A stretch of 64,000 nucleotides of DNA from Lumnitzera littorea (GCA_024138015.1 JAMXBB010000007.1:83466276-83530275), one strand, 5' to 3'; counted from the stretch's first letter, positions 1 through 12,802 are shown. Notes: generated by a model not told the origin, from the letters alone. Numbers and translations are program-made.

Positions 1-339
1 AATGATTGCCTTTTAGGTGGTCTGACCTAACCTAAAGCCCATAATCATTTGTTTTCAAAAACAAGATGTCTGAAGCTCTTGAATAAAGAATAGCTACAGT
101 AGAAGGGGTTTTAAGCAAGCATGCGAAGTAAGTTGAGACCATGGCTCATACCTAAGCCTAGGTGCCTATTGACATTCCATCTCTGTAAGTCTCACAACCA
201 GTCACTCAAGGTTTCGATCAGTTGAAAAATCTAATCAAACCTAAATTATAAGGTAAAGCTAGAAATATTAGTAAAAATGATCCTATAAGTTTGAATTTAA
301 GAAAATAAGCAATAAAATAAAAGACTATAAAAATTCCAA
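1..339. other. Unassigned AT-rich sequence at window edge
   Basis: I see no coding frame, RNA gene or terminal repeat here. It may be the left part of the LTR that follows, whose 5' edge I could not place. Confidence 0.3.
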
Positions 340-755
340 ATTTTAAATATATAACTCGTTATTTATCGAAAATGCGTAAAATGTATTCCGATAATTAACG
401 AATCGCTAGAGATAAATTGTATGTATACTAAAAATAATAGAATGACCTAAATAATATTTACGAATATTTAGGAATATTTATTTGTACTATATATGAATTT
501 ACATGTAGGTATAAATACACGTAATTACTTAAAATAGGCGAAATGTGCTAAAATAATACTAAATACTTAAAGAAAATTCATAATTAATTAAGGAAAAATC
601 AGGAAAAATAAGGACGGATCCAGAATTGGGTTGCGGCAGTTGAAGAAAATAATAAAAAATTCGGCCAATTAAATTAAGACAACACAAAAGCCAAAAATTG
701 AGGGATAAGGCAATTGTCTTGTCCAATTTAATGCACAACAAATTCCATAAAACTC

Positions 756-764
756 TATAAATAG
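756..764 (+). promoter_or_regulatory. TATA box of the LTR at 340-3256
   Basis: TATAAATAG sits in an AT-rich context inside the LTR and is followed by a purine-rich leader. Function is inferred from position only. Confidence 0.4.
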
Positions 765-3058
765 CAAGAAAAATCACAAAGCTCATTTGTGCATTTTGGA
801 AAGTGAGAAAAATAGAGAGAGGTGAAAATTGAGAGAAAAATTCAGGTTAGAAAAAAATTAGGAAAAACTGTGCAATTAGGGCCTTTAAAGAAAACCCACA
901 CCATACGAGTAGCTGGGAGTGGATGGCCATCACCACCATACGGTGGTGGCAGAGCCTAGGCCGGCCGATAAGGCCACGGTGGCCAGTGGTAGCCAAAGCC
1001 ACCCAAATCGGTGAGTTCGATTTCCAACCCGATTTTATGTAATTTTGTTAAAAATAGTAAATATTCTTAGAAAATTATGAATTTTGTTATTCTGGAATAT
1101 TTTTGTATTTAGTTTTTAGGAAAAATATTATTTTGATGAAAATATGTCTCGTAATATATGGTCCTTAAGAAATCGTGCAAAACCGAACATGTTCAGTTTA
1201 GAAATAAATGACCTTAGGAGTGTAGTTTTGAACCCAAAATTTTTGTGTAGACTACTTAGATGATATAGAATAGTGCTATGAAGCCCGTTTTCAAAAATTA
1301 ACTTTCGAAATATTTAGATAATTTTTATGCCCTAAAATGAGGCATAAAATGGGTAATTTAGAGTTAATTAAGTAATTAAATGGTTAATTACTAATTTAGT
1401 GAATAAGTATATGTTTTAGGATGTTGAAATCTGTTGGAGCATGATATTTGTAGCATTTAGGGTGTTAGATGTAATTATTAGGTTAATTATGTAGTAAATG
1501 AGTAATAGGGAAAAATAGTTAATTTTAAGTTAATTTTGCAAATAAGGGAAATTAGGAGTAAAATCTGATTTAGGATGAATTTAGACATTTTGAAATGATA
1601 ATTGATGTTTAGGGATGATAATTAAAGTGATAGAAATATTAGAAGTATATTATATACATAATAGGTAATAATACATAATTATTGGAAATATAATAAATAA
1701 AAATATTAGGAAAAAATTGATATTATATAAATAATATGGAGATATAATAAAACCGATAGAAGACTTGAATTTATGTAAGTATATGAAAAATGTAAAAATT
1801 TCTCACATTAGGAGTGAATTCGGTATACTAATACGGATTTAAGTGTACCAGGTAAAATAAAATACTGACTAGGGGTAATGATAATATTTAAGAGATCGAG
1901 AAGTAATGTGATTAATTTGACATTATGGGTTGAAACAAATTTTTAGGGTTGGAGTATAAAACATTACCTAAAAATCGAACTAGAACCTAATTTAGAAATC
2001 GATGCGGAAATTGAACCCAAACCTAGAATAATTGTAAAAGACTTAAGACCTAAATAATTAGGCATATTAAACTCTAAACAAAACATAACAATAAGCATTA
2101 TAGGATAAAATGAACCTATAATAGTTATATGAAAAACTGAAATCATGTTTGTGTTATAGGGATAATCGGCGATAGCCCGAGTAAGTCGGACCTCGAGTGA
2201 GTGAGCGAGGAGTCGAGGTAAGTTGGGATTAATACGATGCTGTATTTTGGAGGCTTAAGATTATGCTTGTTTGTGCTTGCTAGATAGTTGAATGTGTACA
2301 TGTGCTTGATTATGGGTGATGCTATGATTTTGTTTGTTGTTCTAGCATGTATTGTATGAAATGATTGATCACCCTAAACTGGACTTAATCGAATATACGA
2401 CCTGTAATCATAATTGAACATGCATGGTAACCTATTAGGGAAACTTAGAACTCTTCGGCCAAATACCGACCTCTTCGAAAGGGATAGCGCAGGATTGCAT
2501 AATGGTCTCTTCTTCATCCTCAGTCGAACTAAGTGACAGGAGAGGAGGTTGCAGTGAGGGTGAAGTCAGTGGTTCGAAGGTAGTCACGGAAGGAGCGAGG
2601 TCTCCATTGCACAAGCCTGGGTTTGGTCGTGAGCTGTTGCATTAACGGCAACTCTTCAACCCGGATTAGAGCGGGCGCAATTTCTCTAATCTCATGACGG
2701 GCTGGACAACATCGTGGGATGGCATTTGCTTGCACATGCATTGCACCTAATAAATTGATTGAAAACCTTGTTGTGTTTTTGGTATAGTTTTAAGTCCTCC
2801 ATCCTAACTTACTAAGCTGTGGTTGCTCACATCCCTATAGACGTTGTGCAAGTGCTGGCTAAGAAGCGGCAAACAACTACTCTGAAGCTAGCAACTGCTG
2901 GATCCTGGGGAGTGAGGAAAAACATCAAAGAATAAACACATATTTTTAAGGTCTAAGTTTTTATTTTAGAATTAGTTTTCATTTATGAATAATGTAATAA
3001 CTAGGAAATATATTATAGAGAAATATTGTAAACTTTAATTGCAATAACTGAATTATAG

Positions 3059-3078
3059 CATATATATATATATATATA
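3059..3078. repeat. (TA)n microsatellite
   Basis: About ten TA dinucleotides in a row, inside the LTR. Confidence 0.8.
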
Positions 3079-3289
3079 ATTCCTCACTTTTATAGGTAAA
3101 TGATTTATTTAAATTACAAACTATTTACTTCAAAGCGGGTTAGTCATGGACGTCTTATGTAGATCAGGTCTAAGATAACAGTTGTAAGGCTAACTTCTAT
3201 CTTAGGATGGTTTACACGGCGGGGTTGTTACGACTCTGTCGCTTCGGGGCGTGACAATCTTAAGTAAACAAGTCTAAAGAATTGCCAGT

Positions 3290-4380
3290 TCATGAGCCCA
3301 ACAATAGCAACAAAGGCTTAGGGAAGGAGTTAGAGTAAGGATTAATGAAGATGGAGGAAGAAATCTCTTAGAAAATTGAAGAGAAAATGAGAGCTTTAAA
3401 GGATCACAATGTGTAAAGTGATTTGGGCTTGAACAACGTTTACGCTTTTAAAGACTACGCATAATCTAAAAATTTTAAGGTACCAAATTTCAAAAAGTAT
3501 GATGGAGTGGGTTACCCCTAAGCTTCACCTCAAGCTTTATGTTTGCAAGATGGCTTAGTTCACTAAACATGAGTAATTGATGATTTAAACTTTCTAGGAT
3601 AGCTTGACAGGGCTAGCATTAGCATGGTATGTCCAATTAGACTTGGTTGAGCCTTGTACTTAGGATAAACTAGCTCAAGCCTTTTATCAACAATACAAGT
3701 TTAATGAAGAAGTGGCTCCTTTCCTGATGGATTTGAACAACATGAAAATAAAGCTGACCGAGTCCTTTAAGGAGTATGCCCAAAGATGGAGATCTATAGC
3801 CGCTTAAGTTATAATACATTTGCCAGGAAATGAACTAATCAATGTATTCATTTGCACATTAGGTGAATTTTATTATAATCACCTCTTGAGCCATACTGCT
3901 TCCACATTTGTAAACATAGTTGTAATCAGTAGTTGCATGTAAGATGCCATTATAGTGGGAAGATTGATAAGGGATCAACTTTGTAGGATTCAAGGGTCAT
4001 TGTGAACACTACAATGCCCCATCTAATGACATACAGACCTAGTGCCCTAAGCATTGGCCCAAAGCTCAAGGAAATAAGTTAAGCTTGAAAATACCTAGAA
4101 GGAGGTTCACTTATATCCCCATTCCTATGTCTCAAGTTTATCACCGTTTAAAAGAAGAGGGTTTGTTGCATCGTAAGATTCAAGTACTAGTATATAGACC
4201 TTGGAAATACGATCTTAATGCATAATGTGAGTACTACATATGTTAGTAGGGGCGTGCTACTAACCAATGCTAGGAGTTGAAAAATAAAGTCTAAGATTTG
4301 ATTGATGAAAAATTGGTCTAGCCGGACTTTGTTAGGGATTTAAGGCCCAAATTCCATACAGAGCCCATGATAAAGGCATA
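3290..4380 (+). pseudogene. Tat/Ogre-type Ty3/gypsy gag, degenerate
   Basis: Translating across frames shows the capsid-like gag seen in Tat-lineage retrotransposons. In order there is an acidic and basic N-terminal part, a motif like KVPNFKKYDGVGYP near 3478, FQDSLTGLALAWYVQLDL near 3592, and an FKEYAQRWRSIAA segment near 3760. A nucleocapsid-like segment with a CEYY and LKNKV-DLIDEKL pattern lies near 4220-4320. Many in-frame stops (usually TAA or TAG where Gln is expected) and frameshifts break it. The same gag type recurs at 41,547. The start is approximate because no clear initiator remains. Gag would have formed the particle that packages element RNA; this copy cannot. Confidence 0.7.
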
Positions 4381-5785
4381 TTTTAGTGTGCAAATTTGGT
4401 TGAAGTATTATTGATTTTACTGAAATTACTAAGAAATGGTACTTAAGTATTTTCATTTGGATATTTTAGGTCTTGGAGGATTTAAAGTGGAAATACTATC
4501 AATTTAAAGGAGTTTTATGCAAGCGAACGAAGCCCGAATCGATCTATGGCACTTTGATATTGAAGGCAACTAGCCTTAGGTTAGCTTACACTCTACACCG
4601 GTGGCTTTGGAGTGCTACACTGTAGGCCTTTACTTCTACACTGTCAGCCTTCAATGAAAATGATCCATTCGATAAACAACCTTAGTTTTCTCTATAAATA
4701 GACGAGTGATTGATATTTTAAGGAGACTTTTTCATCTTCTTTAGAGTTAGAGAGTCTTAGAAGTAGTTAGGAGTTATTTTTGAAGAGTTTTTCTTTTAAA
4801 ATTTGTAGATCATTGAGAAGACTTCGCTTTTGCTATGGAGATCATCCTTAGAGTTGCAATTAAAGTTTATTCATCATAATTATAGAATTGGTGATCTCTG
4901 TTCCATTTATATTTATGCAATTCTGTGATTTGTTTATATTTTTAATTGTGAGCTTCTTTGCAAATTCTATTATTATATGTGCTTTTGTTTTAGTTTCCAT
5001 GGCTAGTTAAGTTTAATTTGAGGGAAATTGAAGAAACCTTAGATAGTTGAGATGATAATTGTATTCATGTTATAGAGTTAATAGATATATGGATGATTCA
5101 TGATTGCAATTTCTATGATTTCGATTATAATTCTCTAATAGGTTATAATTGTAAGAAATACTATTGATACAGGAGTTGATATAGGGTTTGTTAAAAATTC
5201 TTGATTAAACCAATTAGCTAATGTAGGAGTGGCGTTAATTAGATTAATTAGAAATAATCCAGGGATTAATGTAATGTTTCGAGTTAATTATTCGCTAAGA
5301 CATTAGGGATAATTGATTTAAGACATTAGAAGATCATAGTATCGAGAGATGTATGATTATAAGCTAGAGTCTACTATTGATTAGAGATACGGAAGTTAAT
5401 CGATTAATTAGAGGTTTAAATCCTTAAGTTTTAAGGAATGATAATTTCATTTGAATGACTGTGTAGCTATTAATCTATATAACATGATGACAATTTAATT
5501 TGCACAATTAGAGTGGATTTTGTTTTTATCACATTCTCAATTGATTGTATAGTTTTAAATATTTTATCATAATTTTCTTTTTGATAGTTTTAGGGTAATT
5601 AGAAATTAGTTAATTCACAATTTAATTTTGATTGTTAAATATTGATAAGAACTATAATAGGATTAGTAATTTCTTAGTCTTCGAGGGATTGACTTTCTTG
5701 CTCACTCTTTATTACTTAATTCCGATCTAGTATACTTGTTGGAGCATTTGCGATTTATTTTTATATATAGTTTAAGTGAATCGGC
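4381..5785 (+). mobile_element. LTR-like insertion of unclear family
   Basis: This block separates the gag fragments. It has an LTR-like layout: a non-coding 5' part, a TATA box (TATAAATA, 4693-4700), a leader rich in GAGAGTCTTAGAAG-like motifs, and a right end (5,670-5,760) with the phrase GAGGGATTGACTTTCTTGCTC seen near the ends of some plant retroelement leaders. No second copy is in the window and no target duplication was found. It could instead be a LARD or a leader of the flanking element. Confidence 0.35.
4693..4700 (+). promoter_or_regulatory. TATA box of LTR-like insertion
   Basis: TATAAATA preceded by a pyrimidine-rich stretch (TTTTCTC). The reading as a promoter depends on the surrounding LTR call. 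Confidence 0.35.
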
Positions 5786-5871
5786 CCACTATCAATATAA
5801 TATAAGGTTTGGAAACGTCACTAAAGATATATTTGAATGGTCAAGCCTAGGGGTCATGTCATTGCCAAGGT

Positions 5872-6010
5872 CTAGAAAAAAGGATTGCAGGCTTAGAAGA
5901 AAAGTTAGCAAGGTTAGAAGAAAGGCCTACAAGTATAGAGTTAGCAATGGTTTATGTGCTCAAGCAGCTCAAAAACTTAGATCCTAGTACGGATAGGACA
6001 TCATAACCCA
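5872..6010 (+). pseudogene. Coiled-coil gag N-terminal fragment (Tat-like)
   Basis: One frame reads GLEKRIAGLEEKLARLEER and continues through KQLKNLDPSTD before a stop at about 5,988. The heptad-like Leu/Glu/Lys/Arg spacing is a coiled coil of the sort found at the start of several Tat-lineage gag proteins. No methionine precedes it in frame and both flanks are broken. The assignment to gag is inference from the motif and from the neighbouring gag pieces. Confidence 0.4.
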
Positions 6011-6139
6011 AGCATGAGGATGATTCGGTGAAAGAGAAGTTAGGAAAGAATGCATCAATTAGGAAAGCCCATAATCAGGACAAGCTGATGGGAATCAGGC
6101 TACTGGACCTCTGACCCATAGCCAAGCCCGGGGACTAAG

Positions 6140-6730
6140 GGAGCTAATAAGAAAAATCCTTCTGTTCTAACTAACTCCTACCGAAGCTGAGTACTTCCTT
6201 ACCGAGTCACCCTTTATATCGAGCCTATGATTACCCATTTTTTTGTAGTATGCTGAGTTGATGATTACTCTTTAGCATTGAGCTGACTAATTACTCAGCA
6301 TCTTCCTTACCGAGAAGCTGAGAGAGAGAGTTCGGATTGATTAAGCTATCCCTACTCGGATAAGCCCATCTATTTACACTTTTTTGTCCACATCTTCTAA
6401 CAACCTCGCCAATATAGTATCGCTACGTGTACAGTATCATGTGCAAAATTTGTTACACAAATTATTGTTTTTCTTATATATTCATTTTTACCCTTTGTAT
6501 CTTGCACATTACTTCTTTAGAAAATACCTTTTTTGTCTTTTCCTTTTTATCCTTTTTAAGCAAGTTGCCCTAACTTATGGGTATAAACCTTGTACTTGTA
6601 ACATAGATTAGATAATTCTTAATACACTTTTTTGAATACTTTTTTTCCTTACGTAAACACTATTTGTTTACTCTTGGCATCACTTTTATCCTTTCCCTTA
6701 AGCAAGGTTAAGTGGCGACTAACCTCACCA
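6140..6730 (+). mobile_element. Tat-type LTR remnant with primer-binding region
   Basis: A non-coding stretch ends at a TGGCGACT core (6713-6720), which resembles the primer-binding region following the 5' LTR in Tat/Ogre elements (usual form begins TGGCGACTC). Upstream lies AT-rich LTR-like sequence with repeated CTTACCGAG and GAGCTGA motifs at 6198-6330. The LTR start is not defined. Only about 230 bp separate this site from a gag C-terminus, so most of the normal leader and gag is missing. Confidence 0.35.
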
Positions 6731-6953
6731 AACCAATTTGTACGTCACATCAAATTGTACCATGAGTCATTGGAAGTTTCATTGGTGTGTTATATCTTTT
6801 GGATCTATTTGTGGGTCTTGCTTACTATTTCATTCTTCATTTTGCCCTTTCACACTTTCTCCATTAATCCTTTTTCGAGCTTTCTGCAAACTTGAACTCA
6901 GCTAGTGACTAGCCTTATCTGTTCTTGGTTATGGTTTGTAACACAAGCCCATC

Positions 6954-7300
6954 TATAGCAAAATGAGGCAACTTATACAATTGAAAATTCTAATGGCCCA
7001 AGTGTTTAAGCAACTAAAAGAGGTAGGGTTGCTAAAATATGAAATCATAGCAAAGAAGTGCAAGGTGAAGGATTATGACTCCAATAAATGGTGTGAATAT
7101 CACGTGGGCTAAATAGGGCATACCATAGAGAATTACTAGAAACTGAAGCATAAGGTGCAAGATCTAATTGAGGCAAAAATTATCCAGTAGAGCTTTCTAA
7201 GGGCTAATAGGTCAATTGGTAATGGTATTACTTCCCCAAGTTTTGAAGAAGCATCAAATAGATAGCTTCCAGCATTAGATATTAAAGGCTTACTATTATC
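6954..7300 (+). pseudogene. Tat/Ogre-type gag C-terminus (nucleocapsid region)
   Basis: The frame beginning MRQLIQLKILMAQVFKQL continues to a degenerate zinc-knuckle region: YDSNKWCEYHVG, then IGHTIENY and LKHKVQDLIEAK. This pattern (Cys, His, His, with the last Cys replaced by Tyr) is the nucleocapsid part of Tat-lineage gag, equivalent to the segment near 4220-4320 but a separate copy. Stops interrupt it. No protease, RT or integrase follows in this orientation; the sequence runs into a 3'-UTR-like region and a minisatellite. Confidence 0.6.
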
Positions 7301-9196
7301 ATCTAATAAGGTAGCTCACTATTTGAAGCAATTGGATATATCTTCAAAAGATCAATTCAACTGAATGGCCCAAGTTCGAAGAAGTGACAAAAATGGGGGC
7401 AAGAAGTGGAAAAGAATTTTAATTCCTACGTTTATTTTTTTAGAATAATCTTTTATTTTAGAGCTTGTAATGGATAAGAGCTATTGAATAAAGCAGTTTT
7501 CATGTGCATTTTTGTCTTTGTATGCTATGAAGCTAGCTCAATTTGAATAGGGGCATTTGCAACAAGTGAAAATGGATAAAGTAAATGTAAACTTGAAACT
7601 TAAAATTTTCTACTTAAGGGGATGTAACATATTACTTGAAAGGTTTCGGACAAAAAGAGGTAACCCATGTCTTAAACACATGAGAGTTGAGTTACACAAT
7701 GTGTGTACTTGGGCTTATTTCTTAAAGGAGGTTTGTCTTGAACTTGGTACAAATGTCAAAAGGATATTAGGCACTTGATTCACTACCCTAAGTATGTTAT
7801 CCCTTGCAAACCCATTTGAATCTTTAGGGGATTTTTCTTAAAATTAGCCTTACCAAGAAGCACCTCACACTGGGGCAATCAAGAGGTTAGGTTTATTAAT
7901 CTAGAGGAAAGGAGTAGACTAACTTATGCTTGCCTCAGTCGTGCTAACCTCGGTTCTGTTAATTCATGAGCAAATATTATCATAGATAATTCAATTTCTT
8001 TAGAATGAAGAAGAGTCTCAAACCATATATACCTCACTCAAGCCCATACACCCATTTAAACACCTTAAGCCTATAGACTTTCCCAAACAACCCTAAAGCC
8101 ATATACACTTCTCCTAAACTTATACTCTTTGAACCTATGATCTTAGGGCTTCAAATCTCATTAAGTAAAAACTCAACAATGGAAGGTGACTACCTTGACA
8201 AAAAGAAAAAAAATATAGAAAAAAAAAGAGAGAGAGGAAAAAACAGAAAAAGTGAAAAAAGAGAAAGGATTGAAATTGGGTAAGGTGATCACCTTCAAAG
8301 ATGAGCCAAATTGCCAATAAGCTTGAAGTCCGAACTTATGATTGTATCTAAAGGCTAAACATTTTAAATTCCTAAGCCTAAAAGCAAAGCCCTTATTTTA
8401 TGATCTTACTCACCATACTACCCTTGATGAAACTCTTCCGACTAAAGAAATGGACTTATTTTCAATAAAATTTTCTCATGAAACTAAGGTAAGCCCATGT
8501 TTAGTTTCTCCTATGTTCTTGACTTGTAAGCTTGAGATGGATTATATATGATTTCTTTAAAATTGGTCGAAGCTCATTGATATCCATTTGCTTAAACTAT
8601 TAACAAAAAACCTTACATTGCAAACCCATAAAAGACCTAATTGATCGACTAAGGTGTATCACTTACAAGATAGGCTATAATTTTTGGAATTAATACTGAG
8701 AGTGAAAATAGACTTGTAAGAGTGCAAGGAAGCCCTATTTGACTAAACATTTTAAATAATGATGTCTATTCCCTTAGTGGAAAATTAAAGAATAGTTGAG
8801 TATTTTCTCAAAAACATGAATGTTCTTAACCCCAAGTTTGAAATCAATGCTTCTAAAAAGTTTAGGAATCATAAATTATGCTTTAACAAACAAGACTGAA
8901 AGAATGAGTGATCAATGGGAAAGGGGCAAGTGGACCCCTTATTTGTAATCTTTAAAATCTTTGGGACTTTCTTACTTGTTGGCAACACAATTTTCCATCA
9001 AAGAGTGCTTTTTTGAATTTTTTCGCAAAAAAAAAAAAAAAAAAAACCTTTTTAGATAAGAAATGAAACCTTTTTCAAAAATTGCCAAGAGAGATTTCTT
9101 ACAAAGAAAAAATCAAAATTTTCAAAGAATCATCAAAATCCTCAAACTCAAGTTTCAGATCAATTTGTCAAAACTCATCAAAGTTCTTAATATTCT
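7301..9196 (+). other. 3'-UTR-like non-coding part of Tat/Ogre-type element
   Basis: No coding match was found. An AATAAAG near 7489 could be a polyadenylation signal. The region contains polypurine stretches (8200-8270) and a poly(A) run at about 9029-9046. Its place between a gag remnant and the minisatellite/3' LTR suggests the long 3' untranslated region typical of Tat-lineage elements. Confidence 0.4.
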
Positions 9197-10170
9197 TGGA
9201 TCGCCTAATGAAAAAAAGTGATATCCTATTCCTTTCGAGGATTGCTTGCTTAGTGGAGCGTTGTCTTATTTCTTAGTTGGATTGTTTGCTCATTGGAGTG
9301 CTATCCAGTTCTTTTTAGGATCGTTTGCTTTAAGGAGCATTGTCCTATTTTTTATTGGATTGCTTGCTCATTGGAGTGCCATCTAGTCCTTTTTAAGATC
9401 TCTTACATAAAGGAGCACTGTCTTATTTCTTGTTGGATTGCTTGCTTAGTGGAGCACCATCCAGTCTTTTTTATGATTGCTTACTTAAGAGAGCGCTATC
9501 TTATTCCTTGTTGGATTGCCTACTCATTAGAGCGCTATCTAGTCCTTTCTATGATTGCTTGCTTAAAGGAGCATTGTCCTATTCCTTAGTTTGATCTCCT
9601 ACTCATTAGAGCGTTATCTAGTCTTTTTTAGGATTGCTTGCTCTAAGGAGCATTGTCTTATCCAGTCCTTTTTAGGATCACTTGCTTAAAGGAGCATTGT
9701 CCTATGCCTTAGTTGGGTTGCTTGCTTAGTGGAGTACCATCCAATCCTTTCTAAGATCACTTGCTCAAAGAAGCGCTGTCTTATTTGTTGGATCGCCTGC
9801 TCATTAGAGTACTATCGAGTCCTTTTTAACATTGCTTGCTTAAATGAGCACTATCCTATCTAGTCTATTCTAAGATCACCTACTCATAGGAGCGTTATCT
9901 TATCTTTTGTATTTTTTAAAGTAATCTTGGATCGCTTACTCGTTGGAGTGCCATCCAATCTTTTCTAAAATCGCTTGCTCAAAGGAGCACTATTCTAATT
10001 TTTTTTTTTTATTGCTTACTCAATGGAGCGTCATCCAATTGTTTTTAGGATCGCTTGCTCAGTAGAGCACCGTACTATCCTTAGTTGGATCGCTTACTTA
10101 GTAGAGCGCTGTTTAGTCATTTAAAAGATCTTATAAGAGCGCTGTCCTATTTTATCTTTAATAAAGTGTC
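9197..10170 (+). repeat. 39-40 bp minisatellite, about 24 units
   Basis: Degenerate head-to-tail units begin GGATTGCTTGCT or GGATCGCTTGCT and run 39-40 bp. Starts are visible at 9239, 9279, 9318 and 9357 and continue to about 10,165. Two alternating variants (one with ATTGGAGTGC-ATCCAGTC, one with AAGGAGCATTGTCCTA) give a dimeric period near 78-79 bp in places. It lies just upstream of a polypurine tract and LTR. Tandem arrays in this exact place, the 3' UTR, are known for Tat/Ogre retrotransposons and can seed satellites. The unit length is about 13 codons, which produces an apparent 98-aa open frame at 9293-9589 that I regard as chance. Confidence 0.85.
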
Positions 10171-10373
10171 ATCCTATCTTGTCTTCGAAAAATCTATCCT
10201 ATCAAGCAACAGGTCCTTAAAGAGATCTATCCCCTTAAGTATACCCGACCTTTTTAGTTGGGACCTTATTTCTTTAACATTCAAAGTCCTTACCTTACTA
10301 ATTCACTAAAGGAGCCAACAAAAATGGATATATCTTTTGGTCTTTGTAGCAAAGTTTTAGTAAACTTCATTGC

Positions 10374-10384
10374 AAAAGAGGAAG
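10374..10384 (+). other. Polypurine tract before 3' LTR
   Basis: AAAAGAGGAAG lies two bases before the LTR start at 10,386, where plus-strand DNA synthesis would be primed. This identifies the following LTR as a 3' LTR. Confidence 0.55.
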
Positions 10385-10385
10385 C

Positions 10386-12800
10386 TACAGATACTCCATT
10401 TTTACCACTTTTTATTTTTAGTCAAGCTTACAAAAATATAAAAATAAAAAAATAGAAAAAAATGGAAAAAAAAATAAAAGATAAAAAATTAAAAAATTAA
10501 AGTATCAAGTCAAGTTAGTTAATTATTTAGGGTTAGATCAAACAATTATAGAGGCTATACATTTAATTCAATAAATTTCGAGTCTTTAAATAATTGAGCT
10601 TCATTAAAATATATTTTTTAATCTAGTGAAATATAAAGCTGATTTTTATCTAATTTATATTGGGCTAATTAAAATAGACTTAATGTTTATTAAATGAGTT
10701 AACGTGTATTTTGGGCTATATATTAAAAGTCGTAGCTAATTTAAAACAAGATGAACAAAGTTTGGCCCAAGGTAGAAAGCTTAAATAAATTATGAAGCTT
10801 CTAGAACTTAGAGTGGATTGGATTAAATCTTGAGAGAATTATTCAAGGAGCTAACAAATCTAAACTAGCTACTGTCATATCCTATGAATATTAGATTTGT
10901 CAAGATGGAATCCTCATTGAAAAGATCTAAAAGATTCAAATTACTTGTTTATAAATAGTGGATTTCGGTTGTTGATAATTTTTTTAAGAAGCTGCATACA
11001 CAATTAGATAAAAACCCTTCATTGTAGTAGCCAACACAGCGACACAACGACCTAACTCAATCCCAACACAATGACCTAACTTGATAGCAATCCCAACCAC
11101 ACAATTGTAACAGTAGTAGTACACGCATAGCTTGGCAAATCCACACCTAACACCACCAATGATCTGAACATTACGAAAATGAACATTGTTAGTCATTCAC
11201 ACCAAGGCATGTTTCATCAATCGAATCATCATCGATCTCCAGTTTCCTGTTTGATCTGTTGATCGTAACATACTGTAAGAAGTTAGTCTAATGGCTATGG
11301 TTGTTTTTTTACCGAAGATTCAATTACGATTCGTAAGTGCCTATATCTGACCCACTTGTTCTTGGATAAGTGTCTAGTTTTTAATTTAGTTTCATTAATC
11401 TTTTATTTTTTGTGTTTGTTAACATGATTATGATAGTTGATTCACATTAAATAAGTACTAATATGATTTTTTTTATAGGTTTTGGCATTAACTTTTATTA
11501 GTCGATTTTTTGGCATGTTAGCATGTTTATATATATCTAATCTTGCATATTGCATTTTTTTGCATGATTAGTGTGATTTTGTGGAATTGGTACTAACATG
11601 GGTACTTGTAGGGTTGGTTATTGATTGCTTTTTCTAATTAGTTATTTTTAGTATATCTGATTAGGTGTTGCATTTTTAGGAAAATTTACTAATTTTAGCA
11701 CGTGTTGCATTTTTTAGTAGATTTTCATAAAAAAGGCATTCTTAGGCTTTTTTTTTAGATTTTTTTTATCACTTAGTTAGTTTTTCATAAAATTAAAAGT
11801 CTTTATTAGGCATCTTTTACATAATTAGGTATCTTTTCTATAATTTAGACATTTTTTTTCTATGATTTAGGTATCTTTTCTATGATTCAGGTATCTTTTC
11901 CATAGTTAGTTATCTTTTCTATGATTTAGATATCTTTTCATTAATCAAGTATATTTTTTATGGCTTATATATCTTTTTCATGGTTTAAGCATCCACATAA
12001 ATTGCATATTACATGAAAAATCGCATTTAGGTGCTTTAAGATTTTTTTTTTTTTTCAGTTTTGTCACATAGTTAGTTTTTCCTAAGATAAAAAATATTAG
12101 TTTGGAGTCTTTTTGAAAATTAGGTCCTTAGGTTTTTTTTTTTTTAATTGGGAATAAAAATTAGGTTTTTAAGTTTTTTTTTTTAATAAAAAATAAACTA
12201 GCTAAAAACTTAAACCTGGCTACTTTTCAAAAAAATAAAATTTGTCCACATAGTAAAGTTTTCTAAAAATTGAGAATTGTGATTGGTTTGATTTCAATTA
12301 GTGGGTACGTAGGTACCTCTAAAGCAATTGTAAAATTTGTAAAATATTTTCTTTTCTTTTCATTTTTTAGGGAAAATTCGTAATAAAAAATAATAAAAAT
12401 TTTCATTCTTATGTATTTTTACATTTTTGCGTGTTTTCATATTTTTACAAAAAAATTCCAAAAAATAAAAGCTATTAGTTGAACTCTTAAATTTTTACAT
12501 AGTGACTTTTGTCTTAATAGGTTAGCCTCCAAGCCCATTTTTCTAGTTAAATTTTCTGAAAAATTATTTTTTAGAAAACCTATAGATTATTGGCTAAATT
12601 AGGATTTTTTCACCTGAAATCCCTAATTTGATTTTTTTACCAGTTTTAACTAGTTGATGATTTTAAGTTATTTTTTATAATATTTTTTTTTAACATTTTT
12701 TCAAGAAAAATGTTTTTTCTTAATTTTATGTCAAGTAACTTATATTAAATAAGCTAGGCTTAGTATAAGTTAAATTAAGGAAAATCGGAATATAGCTCAA
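10386..12800 (+). mobile_element. Tat/Ogre-type 3' LTR (copy A)
   Basis: About 2.4 kb of sequence is homologous to 36,005-39,576. Both copies start with related ends (TACAGATACTCC here, TGTAGATACCTTG there). Both share the block GTGGGTACGTAGGTACCT near 12,300 and both end with a TTAAATTAAGGAAAATC segment at 12,770-12,786. Here the TG end has become TA, a G-to-A change. The right boundary abuts the integrase end of a minus-strand element, so this element probably inserted into that integrase. An AT-rich middle (10,440-12,200) has no coding content. Confidence 0.65.
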
Positions 12801-12802
12801 CA

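Larger units (their letters stand above)
340..3256 (+). mobile_element. Tekay/Del-like Ty3/gypsy LTR, probably solo
   Basis: This is a long non-coding segment built like a chromovirus LTR. It has a TATA box (TATAAATAG) near 757 with AT-rich leader after it. Its right end reads TTCGGGGCGTGACA and stops at CA, position 3256, a typical end for Tekay/Del LTRs. The sequence after the end has no primer-binding site and becomes the gag of another family, so this looks like a solo or truncated LTR. Part of it (2460-2730) is richer in CG dinucleotides than other repeats here, which suggests a younger insertion. The left edge is uncertain; a TG start was not identified. Confidence 0.5.

Noticed and set aside
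9293..9589. 98-codon open frame with a Cys-rich periodic sequence
   Set aside because: It is the translation of the 39-bp minisatellite, whose unit is 13 codons; openness follows from the period, and no start context or splice signals were found.
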